From Chrysomallon squamiferum (taxonomy: Eukaryota; Mollusca; Gastropoda; Neomphalida; Peltospiridae), in the NCBI GenBank assembly GCA_012295275.1, contig CM022668.1, forward strand, positions 7,232,529-7,296,528: 64,000 bases of DNA, given 5' to 3'. This document shows, one piece after another, positions 1 to 12,260 of the stretch. The notes beneath the pieces were generated by a model. That model saw only the letters and a list, made by a program, of their open reading frames with translations, was not told where the DNA came from and made no database searches. Every line of letters starts with the position of its first letter. Positions within the stretch are counted from its first letter, which is position 1. A program made the position numbers and the translations under genes.

Positions 1-700
1 ATGATGGGCTTAGTGATAGTGATGGTTATGATGATGATGGTCATGCTGATGGTTATGATGGTGATAATGATGATGATGGTGGTGGAGATGATGGTGTTAG
101 TGATAATGATGGTTATGATGTTATGATGATGATGTTGATGATAATAATGATGAAGAGAAAATGTCGATTATCATATGTTTATAGTGATGATAATTATTAT
201 TCTGGTAATCATAGTGATGATGATATGTTTTGATAATAATGATCATGATGATAACAGTGATAAAAGACAACATAATAATAACAACAACAACAACAACAGT
301 AATAATGATGGTGATGGTGGTGGCTATAATGATGATAAAAATGCTAATAATTAAGAGGACAATGGTTGCAATAGCGATCGTAATTAAACAATCATGAAAC
401 AGAGAATGACTGAATACACAAATATTCATTCCTTCTAAACAGCAAAACAAACAAAGGAGATAAATAATAAAAAAAAAAAAAAAAAAAATGAAATAAGAAT
501 TAAAAATCAAAACCAAAATCAAAATCAAAATCAAATCAAACAAAACAAAACAAAACAAAACAAAATAAATAAATAATGTATATTTAAAAATAAATATATA
601 AATAAAAAAACGAAAAAAAACGACAACAAACAAACAACCCAGACAAGTGTATATTAAAAAAATATATATATAAAATAAAATAAAAAATAAAAAAAAACGA
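1..700. repeat. GAT/ATG-rich and A-rich low-complexity block
   Basis: The first 350 bases are interrupted ATG/GAT triplets. They grade into an A-rich stretch with AAAC, CAAAAT and AAAT short repeats to about 700. No codon structure beyond homopolymer-like reading frames is seen, so no gene is called. Confidence 0.8.
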
Positions 701-1345
701 CAACAAACAGCCCAGACGCTACGTGAAAATTCATTTCATTATCAGTATCAATTACGCTTATATAACAATAATCATCATCATCATAACAAACAATAACAAA
801 ACAGATTTCAAAAATCGTACAGTGTCTTGTTATTGCACCTGTTTATCGTCTGCGACACCTGATCCTTTTACTTATCTTCTTACGGTTGTTGTCTTGCTTT
901 CGCCTTCACCTGTGATTTCGAATACGTAATATGCTTGTTGCTAAGGACGCGTTCGATCGATATTACTCCAGTTACTGCGGCGTTGGGTGGAGGTTCCCGT
1001 GAATTCATGCAAGGTCACAAACAAATCAGCTTCTTCGTAATTTACTGACTTCCTCGTGCACGCGTCCTTTTGATGATTCATTTCAGGTTAATCCTAAATC
1101 AGGGCCGAATTTTGGGGTGAGTGGTGGTGGGGGGGGTTGGATGGAATTAACAAAAGAATAAATGAATGATAAACTAATATATCTTTTGCGATATATGGGC
1201 CTTAATATATAAATAAAATATAATTGTAATTAAATTAGTGACATCTGTTTTGTATCAAGCATACATTTTTAATATAATAATCATAGGGTCCTATTCGTGG
1301 TAGGGTGTTAATGAAATATTGATCGAATAATGAATGAATACAAAC

Positions 1346-1346
<1 letters not shown>

Positions 1347-1425
<79 letters not shown>

Positions 1426-1460
1426 AATAATAATAACGATAATAATAATAATAATAATGC
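1347..1460. repeat. AAT/GAT compound microsatellite
   Basis: A run of AAT units passes directly into a run of GAT units and back into AAT. The open frames across it encode only Asn/Ile/Met or His/Tyr runs and are repeat artefacts. Flanks from 1500 to 2640 are AT-rich with ATAC/TATA short repeats and hold no recognisable gene. Confidence 0.9.
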
Positions 1461-2199
1461 AAAACGTAAATAATTTTCATTCACTTATTAGGTATGCATG
1501 TATGCATGAATGTGCACATTCAAACGACCGACTAAACATACATACATATATATAGACGTACATAATACGTGCCTGCATACAGACATATATATATATGCAC
1601 GTACATATACACATACAGACATACATACATTGTCATTATTGTCACAAATAAGTTGTTTTTATCAACTAGCAGGAAGTGAACTTTGATATGTTCCTTCTCA
1701 TAAACAGTAAAATAATATATATTTCAAGATGTTTTATCTCTGACTATGGAGAACTGTTTGGAAAGAGAAAAAGGACAAAAGACGCACCATGGTGAATAGA
1801 TCTTAATATGTATCCCATTTGACTTACAATCTGATGCTTTGTGCGCATGCGTGTATCCGTGTGTGCGTATATATATATTATATAAGTATGTGTATGCTTG
1901 CATGTATGCATGTATGTATGTATGTAAGTATGTTTGTGTTTTTATATGTATATATAATTCATATTGTATTTATTTGTCTATATTATGTAGTTCTTTCTTT
2001 TTTTAAGTTCATCAATTATTTACAAAAATAAATTAAATTTTATTGTTTATAAGAATAAAAATAAATTAATAAAGAAGACAGGGTAAAAATTAAAAGAAAA
2101 TCATGATAAAAATACAAAGAAACAAAAAACAAAACGAAAACAAAACAAACAAGGAACAAACAGCAACAACAAACAAACGTCAAACCAGTAAATAAATAA

Positions 2200-2440
2200 A
2201 TATATATATATATATCGTTCTGTCTATATATCTGTCTCTCTATGTATTATTTGTTTGTTTGTTTGTTTTTTAAAAAGAATGACAAACGAAAACAAACAAA
2301 CAAAGAACAAACAGCAATAACAAACAAACGTCAAACCAGTAAATAAATAAATAAACATATATATATATATATATATCTATTGTTCTGTCTATATATCTCT
2401 CTCTATGCATTATTTGTTTGTTTTTTAAAAAGAATGAGAA
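2200..2440. repeat. Local duplication with TA-rich core
   Basis: A segment with AAACAAACGTCAAACCAGTA, TA repeats, a TTCTGTCTATATATCT stretch and TTTGTTTG occurs at about 2170-2280 and again at about 2315-2435. This is a roughly 145-bp imperfect tandem duplication. Confidence 0.6.
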
Positions 2441-2641
2441 GTATTAAAAAAAGAAAGAAAAAAAAAAGACAATTAAAAAATGAAACGGGAGAAATGTTTA
2501 AAAGGAAAAACAGAAGGAAGGGAAGTAAATCAAATTACGTCACTTCCAGCTTATACAACCACGCTCATTTGAACACAGAGATAAAAAAATAATAATAATA
2601 ATTTGTCATCTACTTCATGAGACTAATCCAAAAAGTAAAAT

Positions 2642-2642
<1 letters not shown>

Positions 2643-2726
<84 letters not shown>

Positions 2727-2778
2727 CAGTCAGACAGACAGATAGAGAGAGACAGAGACAGAGAGATAGAGAGAGAGG

Positions 2779-2824
<46 letters not shown>

Positions 2825-2857
2825 GAGAGACAGAGCTATATAGAGAGACAGACAGAC

Positions 2858-2946
<89 letters not shown>
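2643..2946. repeat. GA/GACA microsatellite
   Basis: About 300 bp of nearly uninterrupted GA dinucleotides contain internal GACA blocks near 2730-2750 and 2800-2850. Frames through it give Arg-Glu or Ser-Leu alternations only. Confidence 0.95.
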
Positions 2947-2951
<5 letters not shown>

Positions 2952-3369
2952 AAAGAAATAAGACTAAAGTAATTAAAAAAAGAAAAACAAATATACAAAA
3001 AAGAAAAAGCAATAAAAAAAATTTAAATAAAAAAAAAAAAAAAAAATCCTCATTGCTCTTCCTAATTGCGAAGGGACCAATCAGCAAGCGATTTGGCAGA
3101 ATGTTTATTCCTGCACGTCATTCTTCCTTACTAGGCGACAGTTTAACACGAGCCGTCTAGAATTTCATTTCATTCACTTGCGTCATTGACGTAATAAATT
3201 AAACCAGTTTTATCACTTTCAGACAGTTCTTGTATTCTCACACCTTTGTACGAGTTTTATTGTTTTGTTTCATGTTTTTAAAACTTGCTTCATGATTTAT
3301 TGCACTGGCTCATGTAACGTAAGGGCTCGAATTGTTGTCATTTCGTAATCGAGCAGCTGAATGTATGTG

Positions 3370-3372
<3 letters not shown>

Positions 3373-3418
<46 letters not shown>

Positions 3419-3510
3419 TATATATTAAGAGAGAGAATATATACTGAGAAAGAGAGAGAGAATACATATTGAGAGAGACAGAGAGAGAGACAGAGAGAGA
3501 GACGGACAGA
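3373..3510. repeat. TG then AG dinucleotide repeats
   Basis: A TG run (3373-3400) switches directly to AG (3401-3418), followed by degenerate GAGA blocks to about 3510. The sequence around 3100-3360 is unique AT-rich DNA without a recognisable gene. Confidence 0.9.
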
Positions 3511-3679
3511 TAAATAAATAAACAGTCGGATGGAACGACAAATACAAAAGATCAATACACAGAATAACAGACTGATCAGTGGAAGTGTTTGTTAATGTTA
3601 TTGTATGTTTATGTGTTTTAAAGTATGAACGCATATATGTATATATTAACCTGCTTCTTTATTCGTTTCCTTTTAATTC

Positions 3680-3792
<113 letters not shown>

Positions 3793-4193
3793 CGTGTGTC
3801 TGTGAGAGCGTGGTCAGTCATATAACATACAGTTACGAACACGCACACGCACTTACGTCTAGAAAAGAAAAGAAATAAAAAAGAGGTTAGCATGCGTCAG
3901 TCTCACGCGACAAGTAACCGAGTTTGCTAGCGAGCAAGGACTCGCAGTTTCTGAAGTCACGTTCTCAGAACGCCCAGTCATTCAAACGGATTTTATTTAA
4001 TTTCAGATGATCTCAAAAATCACGTATTTCAACACCGGGGGCCCTATCGGTTATTTAGCGTGACAGCAGCAACAGCTGATGACGTTGTCGTGGTAATTGT
4101 TGTCGTAGTAATATGAGTTTTTTTTTGTTGCTGGTATGGTAATTGATGGTAACTGTATATTCTCCGTTGGGGAGCTTGTGCGAAAATGGCGGG

Positions 4194-4194
<1 letters not shown>

Positions 4195-4254
<60 letters not shown>

Positions 4255-4800
4255 CATTTCTCTACTATTTGTTTTTGTAGTAGAAGTAGTAGTAGTATAT
4301 TTGTTGTAGTAGTAGTTGTTCATTTAGTAGTGAAAAATCCTAGAGTTGATTAGTTTTTTGTGCTAATATTTGTTGTTCTAGTAGAAGTAGTAGTTGTAGT
4401 TATATTCGTCGTCGTAATAATAGTAGACGTAGTAGTTTTAGTACGACGACGAATATATATTAATAATAGTAGAAGTTGTTGTAATAGTAACTTGTAGTAG
4501 TAGTAGCTGTAGTGATAGTAACATTAGTAGCAGTTGCAGTTGAAGTTATATTCTTCGGCGTCGTCGTCGTAGTAGTAGTAATAATAGCTGTTGTACTAGT
4601 ATTAGCAGTAGTAGTAGTAGTCGTTGTGGTGACGGCAGAAGCAGACACAGTACTGATCTAGTAACAGCAACAGTCGTAGTCGCAGTAGTAGTAATTTTTA
4701 TTAATAGTGATACTGTTATTATTAGTATTAGTACACATAGTATTAGACCTACTAGTAGTAGTGTAATAGTTATAGTAGACCTAGTAGCGGAACTAGTAGA
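4195..4800. repeat. AAT array grading into degenerate AGT triplets
   Basis: A perfect AAT run at 4197-4253 is followed by about 500 bp of degenerate GTA/AGT triplets interrupted by GTCGTC and GCAGTTGCAG blocks. No coding signal is visible. Confidence 0.85.
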
Positions 4801-4841
4801 AATACTGAAGGAAATGCTATTATGTAGTACTTTTTCTCTCA

Positions 4842-4959
4842 TGACGTCAGAAAATAAGTACATTTAACAGATCAGTCATCGGCCTCCAATGTACTTATCG
4901 GATTACAGTTTCTGTGGGACTGCTATGGTTTCATGCTGCGGAACTGCAAGATGGCGGCT
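4842..4959. promoter_or_regulatory. CRE plus YY1-type motif cluster
   Basis: A consensus CRE octamer TGACGTCA lies at 4842-4849. CAAGATGGCGGCT, a textbook YY1-type motif, lies at 4947-4959. Both sit in a short non-repetitive island between long satellites. In animals these motifs are often promoter-proximal. The nearest gene on the + strand starts its coding at 7110, so a role in that gene is possible but unproven. Confidence 0.3.
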
Positions 4960-5221
4960 ATGAATAATTAATAAAAAGGTCAGATCTCGTTTGACTACTT
5001 CCTTGTTTAAAGAATGTGTTTATTGATGCTACACAAAAGAAACAGGAAAAAAAAAAGAAAAATTACCCATAACAACAGCATCAATAACAAAAAATAGAAA
5101 TAAATAAATAAATAAATAAATAAATTAAATTACTTAAAATTAAAATTAAAATAAATAAATAAGTAAATTAAAATAAAAATAAAACTAAATCACGAATATT
5201 AAAAGCAATGATAATGATCAT

Positions 5222-5760
5222 GACAGTAATAATAATAATAATAATAATAATAATAGTAGCCGTAGTAGTACTATACTTAGCAGTAATATCATTAGTTATA
5301 TACTACTAACAGTAGTAAAATAATAGTAGCCGTAGTAGTACTATACTTAACAGTAATATCATTAGTAATATACTACTAACAGTAGTAAAATAATAGTAGC
5401 CGAAGTAGTAGTAGTACTATACTTAACAGTAATATCATTAGTAATATACTACTAACAGATGTAAAATAATAGTAGCCGAAGTAGTAGTAATTCTGTACTT
5501 AACAGTAATAACATTAATATTGGTAGTAATATTATATTACTAATAGTAGTAAAAATAATAGTAATATTAGTAGTAATATACTAGTAACAGTAGTAAAATA
5601 ATAGTAATAATTGTAGTAGTATTACTAGTAGTAGTAGCAATAGTAATATTACACTAGCACTAGTGATTATTGTACTAGTAGTATTTTAGTAGTTGAGTAC
5701 TACAAGTACTAGTAGTAGTAGTAGTAAAAGTAGTGGCACTAGTAGTACAGTTACAGAATA
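5222..5760. repeat. GTA-rich array with about 65-70-bp units
   Basis: At least four copies of a unit containing TAGTAGCCGTAGTAGTAC, ACTTAACAGTAATATCATTAG and TATACTACTAACAG start near 5257, 5321, 5391 and 5465. The array then decays into GTA/AGT triplets to 5760. It is a minisatellite grown out of a trinucleotide background. Confidence 0.85.
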
Positions 5761-6440
5761 AAATGCTATATTTATTTTTGGAAATGTGTTAATTTATAAA
5801 CTTGTAAGAGAAAATCTTGTAATAATAAAATCCCGAATAAGCGTACGTCAGTGCAAAATACTGCTTTAATAATAAACAGTTCACTTCTCCAAAGGTTGCA
5901 TGTTAGGTTAAAAAAAAAAAAAAAAAGCACATATCTATTAATAGAACGTTTTACGTCAGAATACTGGAGAGATGTGGCCTCCGTTACTTCGATCCCGATC
6001 CAGCCGTCTCCTTGTATGCAAGGATCTTTTAAAACATTACTGCTGTCACCACATCCCCAACCCGAATTGGCAGTTTGGTATCTCAAATAGTGGATCGTGC
6101 AGAAACTGAACGTGATTGATTGAGTTCGACTGGATGATGAACTTGATTTATTAAAGTGCACCTTTTATTGTACACTATTGACTGCATACGTCATTGTTTT
6201 AGTGTAAAAAGCTATATATGCATATGTGTGTGTGTGTCAGTGCGTGTCAGTGCGTGCGTGTGTGTGTGTGTGGGTGTGTGTGTTATACATCGTTATCAGT
6301 TAACAGTGGACGGTGGAAAAATAAAAATAAAATAAATAATCTGTGTATGTATTTATGGTGTATATATATGTATGTATATATGTACGCATGTATGTGCGTG
6401 TGGTGTGTATGTAACGACGACCTCAACAACGACAACGATC

Positions 6441-6472
<32 letters not shown>

Positions 6473-7109
6473 TCACCTTTATTGTTAGAGAAATTAACAT
6501 CTGCTATGTATTGATTTCATATAAAACAGAAAATGGATCTGACATGTCGTTTGTGAGTGACTCCAAAATGTTATTCTTTTTTTCATGTGTCTTTAGTAGT
6601 AGTAGTAGTAGTAGTAGCAACAGTAGTAATAGCAGAGGTAGTAGTAGTAGCTTTTAAATATCAGTTATTCGTATTTATTTTATTTATTTTCTTGTGAAAT
6701 ACTATATGTGTGTGCGTGCATATGAATGTTTGAAAGTGTGTCCGAATATGTTTGCAAAGTTTTGTTTGCATGTGTGTGTCTGTGCGTGTTGATTGCGCGT
6801 GTTTATATGTTTATAACTTAAATACTGTCTATCAAAAATTCTTTGCAATACAATATAAAAATTTGACAGGAAATATCAATTATTCATGTATTTCCGATGG
6901 TTTCACAAAAACAAAAAACTCAAAAACTACGACATTGATTTACAATTCGGTGGTTATTCAGTATTCGATTTACACCGAAAATACACATACGCAATATTGA
7001 TATTAGTTAATCGATAACATATAAATGAACATAAAAAATAAAAATAATAATAAAAAAAGAGAGAATGCCAGAATTTTATACCGTAGTAGAATAATCTTGT
7101 TAAGACAAA
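5761..7109. other. No gene recognised; AT-rich with short repeats
   Basis: This stretch contains unique sequence at about 5840-6180, GT-rich short repeats (6220-6290 and 6690-6800), an AAT run (6440-6472) and AGT triplets (6593-6650). It lies just upstream of the secreted-protein start codon and may hold its promoter, but no clear TATA box or initiator can be singled out. Confidence 0.5.
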
Positions 7110-7436
7110 ATGGCGCTCGGACGAGTTCTAATGTTCGTCTGTTTTTTTGTGATGTATGAATGCAACGTCATTCAAATTATTGGTATACGTAAAGTGTATG
7201 ACGAATCAAGTTTACGTCATATGGGTGAACATTACTATCGCTGGTCAAGCGTGACAAACGATGCAGTGGATTGCTTAGCAATTTGCAGTAAACTGGAAAA
7301 GTGCTGGTCAGTGCTGTCGTGTCCGCAGAGCAGTGAGACAAGTGGTCAGATCTGTTATCCGTTTGAAAACTACCATTACAACACTGACTTCATCCCGTAC
7401 GAACCTCCCCTTACTGGGTGTGGCCTGTACTTTGTG
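7110..7436 (+). CDS. Secreted cysteine-rich (PAN/apple-like) protein, exon 1 (partial gene)
   Basis: This is the first coding exon of a secreted or surface protein whose precise family I cannot name. The ATG sits in a favourable context (AAAATGG) and opens a hydrophobic signal-peptide-like segment (residues about 3-17). The mature part has cysteines at residues 55, 59, 65, 71, 82 and 104. The Cys-x3-Cys-x5-Cys block followed by spaced cysteines resembles PAN/apple modules, which bind proteins or carbohydrates. The exon ends in phase 0 at a consensus donor, GTG followed by GTGAGT, at 7437. Beyond that point the open frame runs into an ATAC satellite and is intron. Codon use is mixed and the residue composition is normal, unlike the surrounding repeat frames. 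The exon joins in frame to the EGF-like exon at 8259. Confidence is high that it is a real exon, lower for the domain name. Confidence 0.75.
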
Positions 7437-7469
7437 GTGAGTGTGGTTTTTATTACTTACAGGATACCT

Positions 7470-7740
7470 TCATATATATATACATACATACATACATACA
7501 AACATACAAACATACATACATACATACATACATACATACATACAGACAGAGACAGACATACATACATACATACATACAGACAGACAGACAGACAGGCAGG
7601 CAGGCAGACAGACAGACAGACACGCATACATACATACATACAGACAGACAGACAAACACACACACACACATACGTACATACATACACAAACATACGCACA
7701 CACATACGTACATACATACATACATACATACATACCAAAA
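7470..7740. repeat. ATAC/GACA tetranucleotide satellite inside intron 1
   Basis: About 265 bp of ATAC units alternate with GACA and GGCA blocks, immediately downstream of the exon 1 donor. It is open in several frames on both strands, giving repetitive His-Thr-Tyr or Cys-Met-Tyr strings that are not genes. Confidence 0.95.
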
Positions 7741-7834
7741 AATAGATGAACGCCGAAATGACGAAAGACAAAGAACGGCGTGCTTCGTGGGAAGCGACGA
7801 TTACCTCGGTTATTGAGAAACCTTTCTTGATGTT

Positions 7835-7990
7835 GTCTCGGTGGCCGAACGGTAAGGTCGTTTGCCTTCGGAGTACGGGCGAGTGTGTGCCACACGTTCG
7901 AGTCTCGTCAGCGGCATCTGACGGGTTTGTGAGATCATGATTCAACTTTGTCCTCCTGCGCCAGTATGTTCCCGAATATTGTCTATGTGC
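7835..7990 (+). mobile_element. tRNA-like SINE head (degenerate)
   Basis: A Pol III A-box-like TGGCCGAACGGT (7842-7853) and a B-box-like GTTCGAGTC (7896-7904) are 54 bp apart start to start. That is the spacing of a class II tRNA with a long variable arm. The flanking stems do not pair cleanly, so this is a tRNA-derived retroposon head or tRNA pseudogene rather than a working tRNA. It lies in the intron of the secreted-protein gene. Cephalopods and other molluscs are known to carry tRNA-derived SINEs. The 3' limit is a guess. Confidence 0.5.
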
Positions 7991-8198
7991 AGAGTCTAAT
8001 CCAAATAACATAATACAAAAACTATTCAAATCCTAAAACACACACATAGACACACGTATAACACCCTAATATTACGCAAACGCATATTTACATACATACA
8101 AACATACGTACAAATATAAAAAGACATATATACGAACATGTATCTAAATATATATACATAAAAACATATACATGCGTGCATGCACATGCACAGACGCA

Positions 8199-8235
<37 letters not shown>

Positions 8236-8258
8236 CAAAATTAACGCTGCTGTTGTAG

Positions 8259-8349
8259 GAAGGACGTTGTGCCAATGGTGGCACTATTTCAAACAGAACG
8301 TGCAAGTGCACACCCGACTACTACGACGTAAAATGTCAAAAGCAACGAG
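8259..8349 (+). CDS. Secreted cysteine-rich protein, exon 2 (EGF-like)
   Basis: A 91-bp exon sits between an acceptor ending TGTTGTAG (8251-8258) and a donor GTAAAT (8350). Read in the phase left by exon 1 it gives 30 codons plus one base, starting EGRCANGGT. It carries the short EGF-like signature Cys-Ala-Asn-Gly-Gly, then Cys-x-Cys and a final Cys after eight residues. Together with Cys104 of exon 1 this could form one EGF-like module. The phase-0 entry and phase-1 exit agree with a real exon of a modular extracellular protein. There is an Asn-Arg-Thr glycosylation sequon within it. The following exon was not found downstream, so the gene is incomplete here. Confidence 0.7.
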
Positions 8350-8397
8350 GTAAATACCTTTTTTTTCAAATTATATTTTAATTTCTCCCATTTTATT

Positions 8398-8402
8398 ATC
8401 AA

Positions 8403-8466
<64 letters not shown>
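8398..8466. repeat. ATC then ATT trinucleotide run
   Basis: ATC units change abruptly to ATT units just downstream of exon 2 of the secreted-protein gene. Unique AT-rich DNA follows to about 8930 with no recognisable exon. Confidence 0.9.
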
Positions 8467-8468
<2 letters not shown>

Positions 8469-8929
8469 AATAAAATTAGCAGTGGCTGTAGCAGTAGATG
8501 TAATAAACAGCGGTAGTAATAGCAGATTCAGTAATGGTAGCAGTATTACTACTACAGCTACTACTACTACTACAACTACAACTACACATTACATGATCAC
8601 AACCGGTTTTCACGTATTGTAATTATTCTCATTCTCAGATATCATGTTGATGTCAATAATCACACACCTGACACCTGATCACGTGTAATATTAAAACACG
8701 GTGAAAGCCGTCGAATTACCTTTAAAATGTGTTAGTGTATTATTCGTCTCGATTTTTGTTTTAACGTTGCATTATATAATCTGTAATAAAGAGCTTATGT
8801 TACTAATTTTAATAAGACATGACATGACGTTGACGGTGAAATGCTGCAAACTTGTATACGGTGAATGATAATATAATTATAATACGTGTACTAATATACA
8901 TGTTTACGAACGCAACGATATACAGGCGG

Positions 8930-9260
<331 letters not shown>

Positions 9261-10312
9261 TCGGTAGAAAAGTATATTATATAACTGGAAGATGGATGGA
9301 TGGTTGGATAGACGGATAAATAAATAAATGGAAGAATAAACAAATAATAGAATAAACTGATGCATGAATGAATGGATGGATAGAAAGATAGGCGAAAAGA
9401 AGGAAGGAAGGAAGGAAGAAGAGAGGTTTCTATCGAGATTTTGTTGAGTTGTCACATTTGTCGGCCCGCATACGAGATCGACAAATCGAACAATCGATGA
9501 CACTTGAAATTCGATTTATCTTAAACAAATATCTCAAATATACACCCTAACGTACAAAAAAAGAATCATCAATAAAGTAAATACGTTAACAAATACAAAA
9601 AAACTAATATTATGCATTGTAGTAACTCGGGGTCAGTTAGAGTAGACAATCGTGAAAAACACAGACTGACAGACGCGGAAAATTCTTACTTGAGAAAGAT
9701 GAAAAGAAAATTTGATGATGATATGTAATATACTAAGAGATATGAATATACATGTTTATATGAATATATATTATATGCATTTACTGTTACTACTGTTGCT
9801 GCTATAACAAATCATCATCATCATCATCATCATCATTATTCTTCTTCTTCTTCTTCTTGTTATTATCTTCTCTTGGTTTTAGTTTCCTTTTGATTTTATT
9901 ATTGAATTATTATTATTATTATTATTATTTTATCAATATACAAATAAATTATAGTAGTAGTAGTATAATTAACATATACAGATGATAAATTAGGTTTTCT
10001 GACGAGGTTTTCAGTTTTCTTGTTTGTCAGAACATTGTTGATTTTATTATTCTATAATTCAGTCTCATAAGACAAAGGATACACAAAATCCTAAACTACA
10101 TACACAGATACAGACAAACACATGTGCATATAATATAACACATTCACATTTTTCTTCATGCATTTTCCATAATAAATGGAAAATAATACACATATACATG
10201 TATACATAAACACAAGAAAAACATTACTGTTCTAATAAATTAAATACACATAATACAGATATACATGCTTACACATTTATCTAGACTAGAAAAATATCTA
10301 GTAAATGACTTA
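9261..10312. other. No gene recognised; AT-rich intergenic or intronic DNA
   Basis: This stretch holds GGAT/GAAT short repeats (9290-9420), ATC/TTC triplets (9812-9860), an ATT run (about 9909-9929) and otherwise unique AT-rich sequence. No open frame with normal composition was found. Confidence 0.5.
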
Positions 10313-10717
10313 ATTACGTATAGTGGCGTGCAGAGGGTGGGGCTGACGGAGTGGTGGTCTAGGGCATCCAATCAGAGAAAAGAACTTAAAACATTTGTTT
10401 GATTTATACTGAAATGGAATAAAGGGTTTTTTGTGTGTATTTTATCTGTTTACATATTCAAAATATCTTCGTTTCTCGTAGTATTTCTCAGTACCAGGCC
10501 TCATACTTGAGATTTCGGGGCCAGTGGCGTGAAGAGGTCTGGTGATGCCCAGGGCCAAGTCCTTGATTGTTATGCCCCAAAGACTCAAGTATAAGGCATC
10601 CACGTGAATGCCCGGAGCCACCGCCCCTTCGCCCCCTCTGCACGCCACTGTTCAGGGAACACAATCAAGGAGTTGGCCCAGGGCATCACCCGACCTCTGC
10701 GTGCCACGGGTTACGTA
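10313..10717. mobile_element. hAT-like non-autonomous element (MITE) with 8-bp target duplication
   Basis: The element body is about 10321-10709. Its left end AGTGGCGTGCAGAGG and right end (read inward on the minus strand) CGTGGCACGCAGAGG match at 12 of 15 positions. It is flanked by ATTACGTA (10313-10320) and GTTACGTA (10710-10717), an 8-bp direct repeat with one mismatch, the duplication size typical of hAT transposons. Inside, a 50-bp inverted repeat pairs 10521-10570 with 10661-10710, and an additional inverted copy of the end motif sits at 10635-10650, so the element is nested or composite. It is GC-rich relative to its surroundings and has no transposase. Confidence 0.65.
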
Positions 10718-10762
10718 ACTCATTAGAGGCTTTGTCGATTAATGAATCAGTAATTTAATTAG

Positions 10763-10808
10763 CATGTTAGTAAGTTAGTTAGCTAGCTAGTTACTTAGCT
10801 AGTTAGTC

Positions 10809-10843
<35 letters not shown>

Positions 10844-10860
10844 CAGTTAGTTAGTTCAGC
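10763..10860. repeat. GTTA tetranucleotide repeat
   Basis: Imperfect TTAG/GTTA units with AGCTAG variants follow directly after the hAT-like element. Similar TTAG motifs recur at about 11885-12075. Confidence 0.85.
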
Positions 10861-10904
10861 TATCTGAATTATGAGTACATACCTGTACAATAATGTACAT
10901 TACA

Positions 10905-11040
10905 ATTTATTTCAGCTGTAAATTCTAGAGGCTGACTTCGTCATAGTTCTTCTGTTAAACACGTCATACATTCTTGAGATGATGTCATCAGACTGACTGT
11001 TGTAATACTTTCTAAAACATAATCTTGGTTTTTGTTTCTT
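10905..11040 (+). repeat. CRE-containing repeat, copy 1
   Basis: This is the first of three diverged copies of a roughly 130-bp unit. It contains TTTCAGCT, GCTGACTTCG, a near-palindrome GATGATGTCATCA (10978-10990) and the 3' part ACTTTCTAAAACATAATCTT followed by GGTTTTTGT. The other copies are at about 12121-12260 and 12437-12545. Confidence 0.6.
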
Positions 11041-11101
11041 TTTTTCTTCTTCTTCTTTCTTTTTGCTTTTATTGTAACTGTTGTTATCGTAGGATTGTGT
11101 T

Positions 11102-11104
<3 letters not shown>

Positions 11105-11147
<43 letters not shown>
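11105..11147. repeat. GT microsatellite
   Basis: A run of about 20 GT units. DNA from 11150 to 12120 is AT-rich, with AAAT, AAT, GTA and AAC short repeats and no gene recognised. Confidence 0.9.
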
Positions 11148-11149
<2 letters not shown>

Positions 11150-11476
11150 AATGATTGCATAATAAATAAACAAACATATATAATTAAAATAAATGTAAAT
11201 AGCAGTAAATAATACAAAATAAAATACTGAATTTGTAAATTTATGAGTTTCAAAAATAAATAAATAAATAAAAGAGAATTACATTATTAAAATGCTGTAA
11301 ATTATGGATGCATTTTTCTTTCTTTTTTTGTAAAAATTGCTTTGTTGTTTCTGTTTTTATTATTTTGTTAGTCCGTCCCAAGTTCACACACCCAAACACA
11401 CAGGAGCAAACATATGAAAATCAAACAATAACAACAACAAAGAACACCACCAAAATAATAAAATAAAAAGGATGAA

Positions 11477-11508
<32 letters not shown>

Positions 11509-12120
11509 TATAAAAATGAAAAAGATGAAAGACAGAAAGAAAGAAAAAATAAATATTACAAGAATAAACAAATGAATGAATGAATTAATAATAATAATAA
11601 TTATTAAGTAGTAGTAGTAGTAGTAGTACCCGTAGTAGTAGTACTAGTAATAGTAGTAGCAGTAGTAATAATAATAAAATGATTGATAATAATAAGGATA
11701 TAACAATGATAACAATAACACCATAATAACAGTAGTAGAACAGTAATGATGACAGTAAAAATAATAATGATAATAACAATAACAATAACAATAACAACAA
11801 CAACAACAACAACAACAATAATAAATTTAAAAATCAATAAAAATCTATAAATAAATAAATTAATAAAATATTATATTCTTTATTCAGTAGCTTACTTAAT
11901 TTGTTAACTGGTTGCTTAGTGATTAGTTTATTTACTTACTTGTTGCTTAGTAAATTACTTAATTATAGTTGCTTAATGAATTACTCAGATATTTAGTGAA
12001 TAATTTAGTTACTTAACTCGGTACTAAGCTGATGACTAGCCATTAAGTATTGTAGTTGGTTAGTTAGTTAAACTACCTAAATATGCAAACAAACCTAAGG
12101 AATAAAAAATTCTTAAATGT

Positions 12121-12260
12121 ACTTTCAGCAACATTTAATTGGAGCTGACTTCGACTGTCGTAATGTCGTGATGAATGTCACAGATTATGGTGATGACGTC
12201 ATCAATGCTATACCGCTCATAGCCCTTTCTGAAACATAATGCTGTTTTTGTAAACAAAAT
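12121..12260 (+). repeat. CRE-containing repeat, copy 2
   Basis: The unit starts CTTTCAGCAACATTTAATTGG and carries the perfect 14-bp palindrome TGATGACGTCATCA at 12191-12204. It ends with CTTTCTGAAACATAATGCTG then TTTTTGTAA. The core is a consensus CREB/ATF site. Confidence 0.65.

Noticed and set aside
7437-7745. Continuation of the secreted-protein frame into a His/Thr/Tyr repeat
   Set aside because: A consensus donor at 7437 and an in-phase EGF-like exon at 8259 show this part is intron satellite.
7835-7910. Functional tRNA gene
   Set aside because: Boxes A and B are present but acceptor and T stems do not pair, so a SINE head or pseudogene is more likely.
10442-10758. Short frames with Gly/Pro/Arg-rich composition on both strands
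   Set aside because: They lie inside the GC-rich hAT-like element and reflect its inverted repeats.
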